The position numbers and the translations under genes are program-made. A DNA stretch of 64,000 nucleotides from contig NZXX01000001.1 in NCBI GenBank assembly GCA_002702065.1, forward strand, positions 1,488,001 through 1,552,000, read 5' to 3'. Below are positions 44,141 through 52,325 of the stretch, piece by piece (position 1 is the first letter of the stretch; each line of letters begins with the position of its first letter). The notes under the pieces are model-generated. The model did no database searches, was not told where the DNA came from, and worked only from the letters and a program-made list of their open reading frames with translations. The DNA is from Anaerolineaceae bacterium. Lineage in GTDB: Bacteria; Chloroflexota; Anaerolineae; Aggregatilineales; Phototrophicaceae.

Positions 44141-44518
44141 TTAGCATTGGCTACCGGAAAGCAGGCGAATGGGCAATTTGCTGATCTGATCAAAGCTTAC
44201 GGGCTTTAGCAGAACCATATCAGCCTGATCTTCACACGCACGCGCAATCATCGCGTCGGCAGTGACGATCACCACTTTGATACCGGTTAACTGCGGTTCT
44301 TGACGTAACTGTGTCAGGATCGTAGCGCCGGAAACATTGGGTAGGTGCATGTCCAGAATGATCAAATCTGGAAGTGTTTCCTTTATTCGGTTAAGTGCAA
44401 GCAAGCCATCCCGAACCACCTCGGTCTGCAAATCGGCAGCTTGCAGGATAAAAGCGAAGATTTCGCTCAGCTCCGTATCATCTTCAACTATTAATACGAA
44501 GGGCGTGTTCATGGACAT
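44141..44518 (-). CDS. Single-domain response regulator (CheY-like)
   Basis: The 125-residue receiver has the acidic pair in LIVEDDTELS, the phosphoacceptor Asp in DLIILDMHLPNVSG, the Thr in VIVTADAM and the Lys in VLLKPVSF. No output domain is attached, so it signals through protein contacts. GGGGAGA lies upstream of ATG 44518; ATG 44512 is an alternative. It overlaps the end of the kinase gene and is its obvious partner. Confidence 0.88.
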   Translation of the reverse strand: MSMNTPFVLIVEDDTELSEIFAFILQAADLQTEVVRDGLLALNRIKETLPDLIILDMHLPNVSGATILTQLRQEPQLTGIKVVIVTADAMIARACEDQADMVLLKPVSFDQISKLPIRLLSGSQC

Positions 44519-46328
44519 TTTCTCCCCGACTTTCCTCAAGCGGCAACACAACAGTAAATGTACTTCCCATTCCAACATGACTCTCTACCGATACGGTGCC
44601 ATCCATTAAGTTCACCAGCTGGCTAACAATAGACAGGCCCAACCCGGCACCGCGACCAACTTTGCGAGAATGAGAACCATCAACTTGCCAGAATGCTTCA
44701 AAGATCCGTTCCTTGGCTTCTGTCGGAATACCCGGTCCGGTGTCGGATACCTGAAGGCCCCAATGTGTTTCATCCGGACGAATAACGGAAACCTTGATAC
44801 AGCCCTCATCCGTAAATTTGATGGCGTTATTGACGAGATTGGATACGATCTGATTCAGACGATCTGGGTCGCCATGGAGGTACGGCGGAACATCCTCACT
44901 GAGTTCTGTTTCAAGCCGCAGGCCCCTTCTGGCAGCTAAGGACAGCATCGACGCTTCAATATCTCCCAGCAGATTGGAGGGGGCAAAGTTAATTGTGTGG
45001 AGCTTCACTTTCCCCGCCTCAAGTTGGGCTTGCTCAAGCAGATTGTTGACGAAGAAAAGTAATTGATTGGCATTGATGAGGATCGTATCGAACACTTTAA
45101 TCTGATCCGGCGTTACTGGCCCGTACAGACCGCGCTGAAGCATTTCGGCTTTAAGCGTAATGACGTTGAGCGGGGTACGTGCGTCATGACTGACATTGGC
45201 CAGAATCTGCGCTTTCAGGTTGAGGGCTTCCAAAGCCTGATCACGCGCTTGCTCGACGTTGCGATGCGCGATTGTCAGGGCCGCCAGCATCTCATTGATC
45301 GAGTTTGCCAGACTGGACAATTCATCTTTGCCGGTCAGATTAATTCGCGCCGAGAGGTCCGTACTTTTGCGAATTTTGCTGACACTTGCATCCAGGTAGG
45401 CCAGCCGCGACAAGACGACCTTTTCCAGAAGCACCAGCGTCGCACTGGCAAAAACCAGGCCAATGACCAGCAGCGACAGGGCGAAATACGAGATGCTGGC
45501 GTTCCCCTGCGCATAAATAGCTCTAGGCATATCGATTCGCAGAATCAGAGCGGCGTTGCCATAGATGTCTTCGAGCATGGTGTAGCCGGCTACTCTTTCG
45601 GCATCCAGCGGTTGAATAACATCCATACCGTCTTCAAGCATCGATTGACCCGCGTTCTGAAAATCGTCGGACAATTGAGGATTATCCAGACGATGAACCG
45701 TGAGCGATAGCCGTGTTCTTTCGGCTACGGATGCAACTTCCAAATCATCGAGGTAGCGCCCCCAGATAATGGAACCTCGCGCTGGCCCCTTGCGCTCGGT
45801 GGTCAAAATCGGTGAGGAGGCGATAATCACAGGGCCCTCAGGCAGCATCAAAATGCCGCTGACACCACTAATGTTGAGCTCGCCTGCCTCATCCTTATGG
45901 TTGAGTAAAAGGCCATCCAGTTCAAGCTGGTCGAGAAGGTTGTCTGAGATAGGTACTTCTTGCTGGGCTTTCAGATCAAAGGCTTTACCAAAGGCGACCT
46001 CTCCGTCGGTGTCCACGAAGAGCATGAAATTGAGCTGGTAAGAAGTGAAGATACCATCATGCGTATTGCCTTCACGATAGTTGTCGTTCAGATCGTGAAT
46101 GAAATTATAGGTATCGGTCCAGTGTGCCCAGTCTCGATCGGTGGTGTGGATAACTGCGATGTCGTCCTGCAACGCATTGATAGCGCGATCAATATTGCGC
46201 CGAACACTATCTTCCTCAAGCCGCACGAAGCTGTCCAGGAAGATCATGCGTGAAAAGATCAACAGCGCCAGGAACAAACTGAAGAGCGTGGTTCCAATGA
46301 TGACGAGAGTTTTGGTGCGCAGTGACAT
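44484..46328 (-). CDS. CHASE4-domain sensor histidine kinase
   Basis: The 614-residue membrane kinase has a first helix (about residues 9-31) and an extracytoplasmic CHASE4 domain with the signature RDWAHWTDTYNFI near residues 65-77. A second helix spans about residues 279-303, followed by HAMP, a HisKA domain with phosphorylatable His 381 in ANVSHDARTPLNVI, and HATPase_c (SNLVNNAIKFTDEG, VSDTGPGIP, GAGLGLSIV). The ligand is unknown. It is followed by and overlaps the CheY-like gene. Its promoter region is shared with the divergent arginine-decarboxylase operon. Confidence 0.93.
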   Translation of the reverse strand: MSLRTKTLVIIGTTLFSLFLALLIFSRMIFLDSFVRLEEDSVRRNIDRAINALQDDIAVIHTTDRDWAHWTDTYNFIHDLNDNYREGNTHDGIFTSYQLNFMLFVDTDGEVAFGKAFDLKAQQEVPISDNLLDQLELDGLLLNHKDEAGELNISGVSGILMLPEGPVIIASSPILTTERKGPARGSIIWGRYLDDLEVASVAERTRLSLTVHRLDNPQLSDDFQNAGQSMLEDGMDVIQPLDAERVAGYTMLEDIYGNAALILRIDMPRAIYAQGNASISYFALSLLVIGLVFASATLVLLEKVVLSRLAYLDASVSKIRKSTDLSARINLTGKDELSSLANSINEMLAALTIAHRNVEQARDQALEALNLKAQILANVSHDARTPLNVITLKAEMLQRGLYGPVTPDQIKVFDTILINANQLLFFVNNLLEQAQLEAGKVKLHTINFAPSNLLGDIEASMLSLAARRGLRLETELSEDVPPYLHGDPDRLNQIVSNLVNNAIKFTDEGCIKVSVIRPDETHWGLQVSDTGPGIPTEAKERIFEAFWQVDGSHSRKVGRGAGLGLSIVSQLVNLMDGTVSVESHVGMGSTFTVVLPLEESRGENVHEHALRINS

Positions 46329-46389
46329 ATCAAACCTTCCTGTCCGCTCATGATGCGCATCTTCGGTTGTTGCTGGTGTAGAAACAGGA

Positions 46390-46588
46390 TGTAATTCTCT
46401 TTATTACACCCCACTCTGTAATAATCGAAATATTAGGATATATGAATTTTCTGTGAAATCGCGACGGCGACGGTTCTATAACAACAATTTGGACATCTTT
46501 TTCACGTTCTTCGTGAAATTTTCATAAACTTTTTCGGGTCAAGATTACAAAATAAATACACAATATTATTGTGATGGCCTGTAATCTT
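46390..46588. promoter_or_regulatory. Palindrome-rich divergent control region with repeated TGTAAT half-sites
   Basis: TGTAAT or its complement occurs at 46390-46395, 46403-46408, 46417-46422, 46544-46549 and 46580-46585. AAGATTACA (46541-46549) and TGTAATCTT (46580-46588) form a 9+9 inverted repeat enclosing the perfect palindrome CACAATA-T-TATTGTG (46559-46573). TTTCACG (46500-46506) and CGTGAAA (46512-46518) form another. The region separates the sensor kinase from the decarboxylase operon. Confidence 0.5.
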
Positions 46589-46637
46589 AAGATTTGGCCA
46601 AGGCTGTCGTGATTGGCGTTCAACAGTAAGGAAGAAG

Positions 46638-47162
46638 ATGATCACTTCACTAGAGCAGAAACACCGTGCACTGAAGAACCGAGATGACTTGCATATTGTG
46701 ATCACAAAAGGTGTCGGTGAAGGGCCAACAACTTTGGCGGCCTTTGACGCAGCCTTGCTCGATGCAGGTGTCGCCAACTACAACCTTATCTATCTCTCGT
46801 CGATCATTCCTCCCGGTAGTCAGATCGAATGCGCTCGGTATGTGACACCCGCAGATGAGTATGGACACCGGCTCTATGTGGTGATGGCACGTGCTATCGC
46901 ACAACAGCCGGGTGAAAAGGCCTGGGCTGGCGTTGGCTGGACGCAAAATGAAGAAGACGGGCGTGGGCTCTTTGTCGAACTGGAGGGCGGGTCCAAAGAA
47001 GAAGTCGAAACGGCCATTCATTCGACGTTAGACGCCATGATTGTGACGCGTAGTACAGCGTATGGCCCAATTCATGCAGAAATGGCGGGAATCGAGTGCA
47101 CGGCCAATCCCGTTTGTGCATTGGTCACGGCAGTGTATAAGAGCGAAGGTTGGACAGACTGA
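46638..47162 (+). CDS. Pyruvoyl-dependent arginine decarboxylase
   Basis: The 174-residue proenzyme matches the PvlArgDC family (about 160-180 residues). ITKGVGEGPTTLAAFDAALLDAG is the N-terminal signature. NLIYLSSIIPPGSQIE carries the Ser54-Ser55 pair where the family self-cleaves, making a beta chain and a pyruvoyl-capped alpha chain. AYGPIHAEMAGIECTANP follows in the alpha chain. It converts arginine to agmatine and CO2 in the cytoplasm. The next gene starts on its stop codon, so it is translationally coupled to a methyltransferase. AAGGAAGAAG precedes the ATG. Confidence 0.9.
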   Translation: MITSLEQKHRALKNRDDLHIVITKGVGEGPTTLAAFDAALLDAGVANYNLIYLSSIIPPGSQIECARYVTPADEYGHRLYVVMARAIAQQPGEKAWAGVGWTQNEEDGRGLFVELEGGSKEEVETAIHSTLDAMIVTRSTAYGPIHAEMAGIECTANPVCALVTAVYKSEGWTD

Positions 47163-47929
47163 TGGTGATGCAAAACCCTACTGACTGGAAAGAGTTTAAG
47201 GCCATCGACTATCTCGAAGAATATTATGCGGATGTCGGGCCGGAGAACTGGGCTTTACTTCAATTTCTGGCACGTGCGTTCCGCGAAGTTCCCGAATATA
47301 GCACCGTCCTGGATTTTGGGGGCGGCCCGACGATCTATGCGCTAATCTCAGCAGCCAACAGGCGGCGCGAAATTCATGTGTATGACTATCTGGAGGCCAA
47401 TCTGGACGAAGTTCGTAAGTGGATCCAGCGAGAGCCAGATGCGTTCGATTGGCATGAATTCATTAGCAAAGCGCTGGAAGCGGAGGGGGAACCGTTTACC
47501 AGTTATACCGTTCATAAGCGAGCCGCCGCTATCCGAGGGCAGGTGACGCGCGTCAGTCGTGGCGACGCAAGCCAACCGTATCGCGCGGGGACAAGCACTC
47601 ATCAATACGATGTAGTCATGTCTAACTTTTGCGCTGATTCGGTTACTGATGATCGGGTAGCATGGCAGCAATACGTGTCGAATATCGCCTCGTACCTAAA
47701 ACCTGATGGACGCTTTATTTTGTCCACGTTGAAGGAGGCGCACTCGTACACGGTGGGGCAAAAGACTTTTCCCGCTGTCTTTCTCACCGAACACGACTTA
47801 ACAAACGTGCTGGTTGAAGTCGGCTGTGCACCTGACAGTATCGTGATCGAAAGTGTACCGGCGGATCGCCCCAGTCGTCATTATCAAGGGCTGATGTTTG
47901 CCGTGGCAACCAAGCTGCCGCTGGCATAA
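47162..47929 (+). CDS. NNMT/PNMT/TEMT-family SAM-dependent N-methyltransferase
   Basis: The 255-residue protein has the family opening YLEEYYADVGPENWALLQFL and the SAM-binding motif TVLDFGGGPTIYALISAA, closely like the vertebrate nicotinamide and phenylethanolamine N-methyltransferases. YDYLEANLDEVRKWIQREPDAFDW is the next conserved block. In bacteria this family includes the guanitoxin methyltransferase GntF. The ATG at 47162 overlaps the decarboxylase stop (TGATG), so the likely substrate is agmatine or a derivative; this is inference. A longer frame starts at 47150. Confidence 0.87.
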   Translation: MVMQNPTDWKEFKAIDYLEEYYADVGPENWALLQFLARAFREVPEYSTVLDFGGGPTIYALISAANRRREIHVYDYLEANLDEVRKWIQREPDAFDWHEFISKALEAEGEPFTSYTVHKRAAAIRGQVTRVSRGDASQPYRAGTSTHQYDVVMSNFCADSVTDDRVAWQQYVSNIASYLKPDGRFILSTLKEAHSYTVGQKTFPAVFLTEHDLTNVLVEVGCAPDSIVIESVPADRPSRHYQGLMFAVATKLPLA

Positions 47930-47948
47930 AGGTGAGGTCTCTCGTGAG

Positions 47949-48323
47949 ATGCTAATCGAAAAACCGTTAGTCTTACTGCTTCTCATTGTCCTGACCATTC
48001 TCTCCGGCTTCGGGGATGCCCAAGGCTTTTTTCACGCCTCAAACATTTGGCAAAATGGCAAAATCTCGTGGATGGAAGTTGGCAAGTCCGCGGCGGGTTT
48101 TAGCTTCGGGATTGTTGTTTACTGGATTGTGCTGCGCTACATGGCGCAGGTTGGCGTGGTTTCGCCGGAAGTTCAAACCATTATCTGGTTTGTCGTCACC
48201 TTGATCGGCGTCGCTTTTGTCAGTGGTCAGTTTTTCAAATGGCAACTGGTCGATCAAATTGTCGCTTTCAGTCTGCTGATCGGGATTGGCTGGCTCCTCA
48301 TTCGTACGAGTCAGCCAGGCTAG
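47949..48323 (+). CDS. Small four-helix membrane protein
   Basis: The 124-residue protein has four hydrophobic segments, beginning LVLLLLIVLTILSGFGDAQGFF, then FSFGIVVYWIVLRYMAQV, IIWFVVTLIGVAFVSGQFF and IVAFSLLIGIGWLLI. I do not recognise the family. The size and layout would fit a small transporter or accessory subunit. It begins 19 bases after the methyltransferase stop and has AGGTGAGG upstream, so it may move or anchor the product of the two enzymes. That role is inference. Confidence 0.7.
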   Translation: MLIEKPLVLLLLIVLTILSGFGDAQGFFHASNIWQNGKISWMEVGKSAAGFSFGIVVYWIVLRYMAQVGVVSPEVQTIIWFVVTLIGVAFVSGQFFKWQLVDQIVAFSLLIGIGWLLIRTSQPG

Positions 48324-48651
48324 TACTTGCGCGTATTTGGACCCATCATCAGGCTTCGGGTCGCCTGACAATCGCTGCGTCACATCCACGCTGGCGCGAC
48401 GAATGCTCAGGCATCCCGCCATCTATCACTTTACATTTTCATGTGCCTCTACAACAGCCGCCTAAGAGCGCCTTGCTTAGACCGTCCGTTTAGCTTCGGA
48501 TTGTGCCATCCCCCTGGACCAAACCCAATTCAAAGAAATCCTTGATTTTGCCGACATTTGTAACGTGCGTGCGAGTCCACCTTGATTAAATGGCTTCAAG
48601 TCGTCAAACTATGGTGAAGTCGTAAATCAGGACTGGACTTGGAGAACAGAT
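48324..48651. other. Gap without a recognised gene
   Basis: No open frame here carries a recognisable feature, and no convincing terminator is seen. It separates the small membrane protein from the aldo/keto reductase, which therefore need not share a transcript. Confidence 0.5.
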
Positions 48652-49698
48652 ATGATTCATCAACCCCTTGGCACGACGGGTCTTGTGTTGCCGCGTGTAA
48701 TCTTTGGGACAAGCACACTTGGCAACCTCTTTCAGGCCGTGCCAAAAGAGACGAAACTTGCGATTATCAAGGAAGTTTTTAACCACATCGAGCCACCGGT
48801 TGTCTTCGATTCGGCGGGTAAATATGGGGCAGGGCTGGCGCTTGAAGTAATCGGTTGGGCGCTGCGCGAACTGGACATAGCGCCGGAAGATGTCATCATC
48901 AGCAACAAGCTGGCATGGGTGCGTACACCCCTCACGACCCCTGAACCCACCTTTGAGCCGGGAGCCTGGGTGGGGCTGGAACACGACGCCGTGCAGGATA
49001 TTAGCCGGGCGGGTATCCTGCGTTGTTGGGAGCAGGGCAACGAACTGCTCGGCGGCGTTTATCCATCGCAAATGGTGTCGGTGCATGACCCGGATGAATA
49101 CCTGGCAGGTGCAGACTCAGAAGCTGAGCGCGGAAAACGTTTCGACGACATTCTGGCTGCCTACGATGCGCTTAATGAACTGAAACAACAGGGACTGGTC
49201 AAAGCGGTTGGTGTGGGCGCGAAGGACTGGCGCACCATCCAGGAAATTGACCGGGCGGTACCACTTGACTGGGTGATGTTTGCCAACAGCTACACCCTAT
49301 ACTCGCACCCTGCGGCGTTGCTCAGCTTTATGGATGAACTCCAGGCCAAGCAAGTGGCCATCATCAATTCCGCCGTATTCAATGCCGGGTTCTTAACCGG
49401 CGGCGCATTCTTCGACTACCGAAAACTGGACCCGAATGATGCGGCTGACCAGAAAATCTTTCTTTGGCGGGAACGGTTTTTTGCGCTTTGCGAGGCGTAT
49501 CAGATCAGCCCTGCTGATGCCTGCATTCAGTTTGGGATGTCTCATCCGGGCATCGTCAGTATCGCGTTGAGTACCAGCAAGCCGGAGCGTGTCCAACAAA
49601 ATATCGCATCCGTCGAAGCAAATATTCCGGCGGAATTTTGGGATGCACTTCAGGACGCCGGTTTGATTGCCAGCGATTTTCGCTATCTGGTTTCCTGA
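48652..49698 (+). CDS. Aldo/keto reductase (sugar dehydrogenase-like)
   Basis: The 348-residue NAD(P)-dependent enzyme keeps the AKR catalytic set: Asp 53 and Tyr 58 in VVFDSAGKYGAGLALEVIG, Lys 86 in IISNKLAW and His 145 in MVSVHDPDEY. The overall sequence resembles D-threo-aldose 1-dehydrogenase and L-fucose dehydrogenase members. It may oxidise the C1 of a deoxy or aldose sugar. GGAG lies ahead of the ATG. Its link with the decarboxylase operon is uncertain because of the 328-base gap. Confidence 0.9.
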   Translation: MIHQPLGTTGLVLPRVIFGTSTLGNLFQAVPKETKLAIIKEVFNHIEPPVVFDSAGKYGAGLALEVIGWALRELDIAPEDVIISNKLAWVRTPLTTPEPTFEPGAWVGLEHDAVQDISRAGILRCWEQGNELLGGVYPSQMVSVHDPDEYLAGADSEAERGKRFDDILAAYDALNELKQQGLVKAVGVGAKDWRTIQEIDRAVPLDWVMFANSYTLYSHPAALLSFMDELQAKQVAIINSAVFNAGFLTGGAFFDYRKLDPNDAADQKIFLWRERFFALCEAYQISPADACIQFGMSHPGIVSIALSTSKPERVQQNIASVEANIPAEFWDALQDAGLIASDFRYLVS

Positions 49699-49768
49699 CC
49701 GCTTACTCCGATTGCAACCTACTGCATGGATGTGGTTTGTGTATACAGGTCAGCGGCTTAAGCCATTG

Positions 49769-50710
49769 CTAGACATAGTGAATACTCAAGACTATGTCCT
49801 GAGCATGATTGCCATATTTTTTGCCAAAGAGATTGACACCGCCAACATGCCGTGCGTTCGGTTTAACGCCAATGCGCACGGCAATATAGTCTCCGGCAGT
49901 TAATTGCAGGTCAGCCAGGCACTTTTCCGTGACTTTCGTACCGTCGATGAACGTGCCTGTGTTGTCAACTCGCCAGACCTTGAGCAAGCCATACTGAGAA
50001 CTATCCGATGAGACCCAGTCCGGGGTGAGTAAGCCACGCTCGCCGCCAAAATCAGCCGGGCTGGTCCAGGTGCCAATCTCGACCCCGTTGATCCAGACCG
50101 AGATGTCCGAGGGCCAGTTGTAGTGATGCATCACGGCCTCGGAGCAGGCTTCAAAGCTGAGATGCAGGCTTTCGTGCCGCGTTTGAGGGGGGAGCCGGTT
50201 GGGGAAACGATACTCTACAAAGCCGTGATGAAACCACAGCCGCTGGGCATGAATCCGTTCCGGCTCATAAAAGGCCGATGGGTGATCCAGGTAGCCAATA
50301 ATATTTGTTTCGCTGTGCAGGCCACATGTCGGGGCGATCTCGCAGTCTGTAAATGCGCCGACTGGCATCGAGACATCCAGTGAGCGGTAGATATGCGAGT
50401 TGGTACCACGAAACGGGGTGGTGATGGTGCTATAGGCTCTTGCACACACTTTCTGGGTGCCGCGTGTACCTGGGCGCCAGTCGGTGAATAACAAGCCAGC
50501 TTCCTCCAATGCTTTGAGATGCAGGTTCGCAGTCGACAGCGGCAGGTCCAGCGCTTCGGCAATTTCGCTGACATTGTGCGGGCCATCGCCCAGAAACGTC
50601 AGGATACGGAGCCGCACATCCGACGCCAGGGCTTTGAAAACCTTAACCGCCTGCTCTTCAGCAACGTTCAGTTCCAGCACGGGCATATTGTAAGAAAACT
50701 CGGTTGTCAT
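49769..50710 (-). CDS. ArsR-type regulator with C-terminal beta-rich domain
   Basis: The 313-residue protein has an ArsR-like winged helix in residues 20-85 (VFKALASDVRLRILTFLG, EIAEALDLPLSTANLHLKALEEAGL). A second half of about 220 residues, rich in strands, includes HHYNWPSDISVWINGVEIGTWTSPADFG, which reads like a carbohydrate-binding or jelly-roll fold. ArsR proteins are normally 90-120 residues, so this is a sensor fusion. It is divergent from the arabinofuranosidase transporter operon and probably controls it. GAGAGGATTCT precedes the ATG. Confidence 0.85.
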   Translation of the reverse strand: MTTEFSYNMPVLELNVAEEQAVKVFKALASDVRLRILTFLGDGPHNVSEIAEALDLPLSTANLHLKALEEAGLLFTDWRPGTRGTQKVCARAYSTITTPFRGTNSHIYRSLDVSMPVGAFTDCEIAPTCGLHSETNIIGYLDHPSAFYEPERIHAQRLWFHHGFVEYRFPNRLPPQTRHESLHLSFEACSEAVMHHYNWPSDISVWINGVEIGTWTSPADFGGERGLLTPDWVSSDSSQYGLLKVWRVDNTGTFIDGTKVTEKCLADLQLTAGDYIAVRIGVKPNARHVGGVNLFGKKYGNHAQDIVLSIHYV

Positions 50711-50742
50711 CAGAATCCTCTCTATTTCATATGGCTATTTGC

Positions 50743-50815
50743 TTCATGTTATCATGAAACGAATTAGGGTTCATATGCAAGATTGCATGCAACTTTCCAG
50801 GCCCCATCCATGCAA
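50743..50815. promoter_or_regulatory. Candidate operators of the ArsR fusion regulator
   Basis: TTCATG-TTAT-CATGAA (50743-50758) is a perfect palindrome and is ArsR-like. Downstream, TTGCATGCAA (50783-50792) is a second palindrome, with further TGCAA copies at 50776-50780 and 50811-50815. Confidence 0.5.
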
Positions 50816-50927
50816 TTTTAATCTACCCCAAACCTCATCATTACGGGTTGTAACAGTCCATAAAGGTCACTTTAGGGTTGTTGGTGCAAAGTCCATCGAT
50901 CAGACATAGATTAGAAATTAAGATTGC

Positions 50928-50955
50928 TTGACTCTAGACTTGTTGAAATTATAGT
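50928..50955 (+). promoter_or_regulatory. Sigma-70-type promoter for the arabinofuranosidase operon
   Basis: TTGACT (50928-50933), a 16-base spacer and TATAGT (50950-50955) lie 34 bases before the binding-protein start codon. Confidence 0.65.
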
Positions 50956-50989
50956 CAACCCTGAAATAAATCATTTTATGGAGGCAGCA

Positions 50990-52243
50990 ATGCTTAAGAT
51001 CAAAATGTTTCGTATCGTCGTCTTAATAGCTGTACTGTTGCTGAGTTCGCTAGCAGTCACAGCGCAGGATTCCGTCAACATTACGTTCTGGAGTCCGTTT
51101 ACGGGGCCGGATGGACAGGTCATTGAAGCGATGGTCAATGACTTCAATCAGTCGGCGGGGCCGGAAGCTGGTGTCAATGTCGAGCTTCTGATTGTTCCGT
51201 GGGATGAGTACTATACCAAGCTGACCGTCTCGATGGCTTCCAATCAGGCGCCCAACCTGGCGATCTCCCACTCTCACCGCGTCCCTGCATTTGCGCAGGA
51301 AGGCACCCTGTTGCCGTTCACACCCGAAGCCCTGGAATCGCTGAGTATCAATTCAGATGATTACCTGCCGGCCTTGTGGAACGCTGGTGAATATGAGGGC
51401 GCTCGTTATGCGCTGCCGATCGACGCTTTCCCGCGCAATATCTACTACAACAAGACTGTCTTCGAAAATGCGGGTTTGGACCCGGAAGTCGCCCCGACCA
51501 ATATGGAAGAACTGGTTGCGGCACTCGAAGCGATCAAGGCCAGTGGTGGCGAGGAAACGATCCCGCTGTATTTCGGCACAACCGGGTCATGGGCCATCCG
51601 TGATTTCCTGACCCTGTACTGGCAGTTTGAGCCCAATTTGCTGAATGAAGATGGGACTGGTGTCTCCCCCAATTTCCATGAAGCCGCGACCCAGGCTCTG
51701 GAAATCACCACTGGTTTCATTGAGGATGGATATGCCGTTGCGACACCGGGCGACTGGACAGCCCTGTTTGCTCAAAATCAGGTGGGTATTGGCTTTGCGC
51801 AGATTACGCACTTGCTGTCATTGTCGCAGATCGAAGGTCTGGAATTTGGAACCGGCGTCTTCCCTGTGCTGGGCGAGGAACCGGCGACATTCGCACTTGG
51901 CCACAACTTCATTCTTCCTGCCGGTAGCGGCCAGGACGAGGCCCATGTCAACGCCAGCCTGACATTTATTGACTGGTTCGGCGACAACGCCTTCGAATGG
52001 GCTGCTGGTGGTAAAGTGCCGGCGACGTTCGCTGTTATCGAAGACCCTGAATTCGAGACGCTCGAATCACAGGCTATCGTGACCAGCCAGATGGATTACA
52101 TGAAACTGCCGCCCATTATCCCGCAACAATCCGAGATTGATGTCATCCTTCAGGAAAACGTGGAAGCTGTTTACGGTGGGCAGAGCTCGATTGAAGATGC
52201 TGTCAACCGCATGGCCGGCGAGATCAACAATCTTCTTGGCTAG
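50990..52243 (+). CDS. Extracellular sugar-binding protein (CUT1)
   Basis: The 417-residue family 1 binding protein has a Sec signal (FRIVVLIAVLLLSSLAVTAQ). Typical segments are ITFWSPFTGPDGQVIEAMVNDFN and ARYALPIDAFPRNIYYNKTVFENAG. The ATG at 50990 follows GGAGG with five bases between. It is the first gene of an importer operon that ends with an arabinofuranosidase, so an arabinose-containing oligosaccharide is a reasonable ligand (inference). A strong hairpin follows the stop. Confidence 0.92.
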   Translation: MLKIKMFRIVVLIAVLLLSSLAVTAQDSVNITFWSPFTGPDGQVIEAMVNDFNQSAGPEAGVNVELLIVPWDEYYTKLTVSMASNQAPNLAISHSHRVPAFAQEGTLLPFTPEALESLSINSDDYLPALWNAGEYEGARYALPIDAFPRNIYYNKTVFENAGLDPEVAPTNMEELVAALEAIKASGGEETIPLYFGTTGSWAIRDFLTLYWQFEPNLLNEDGTGVSPNFHEAATQALEITTGFIEDGYAVATPGDWTALFAQNQVGIGFAQITHLLSLSQIEGLEFGTGVFPVLGEEPATFALGHNFILPAGSGQDEAHVNASLTFIDWFGDNAFEWAAGGKVPATFAVIEDPEFETLESQAIVTSQMDYMKLPPIIPQQSEIDVILQENVEAVYGGQSSIEDAVNRMAGEINNLLG

Positions 52244-52262
52244 TACACAGGTTTGAAACCAC

Positions 52263-52293
52263 GAGGGGCAGTAGATCGTCAATTCTGCCCCTC
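52263..52293 (+). other. Strong hairpin after the binding-protein gene
   Basis: GAGGGGCAG (52263-52271) is perfectly complementary to CTGCCCCTC (52285-52293) with a 13-base loop. It lies 20 bases after the binding-protein stop and 33 before the permease start, a common place for differential-expression hairpins. Confidence 0.6.
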
Positions 52294-52325
52294 CAACACC
52301 CTTAATAGACTGATATTTCGGATAG

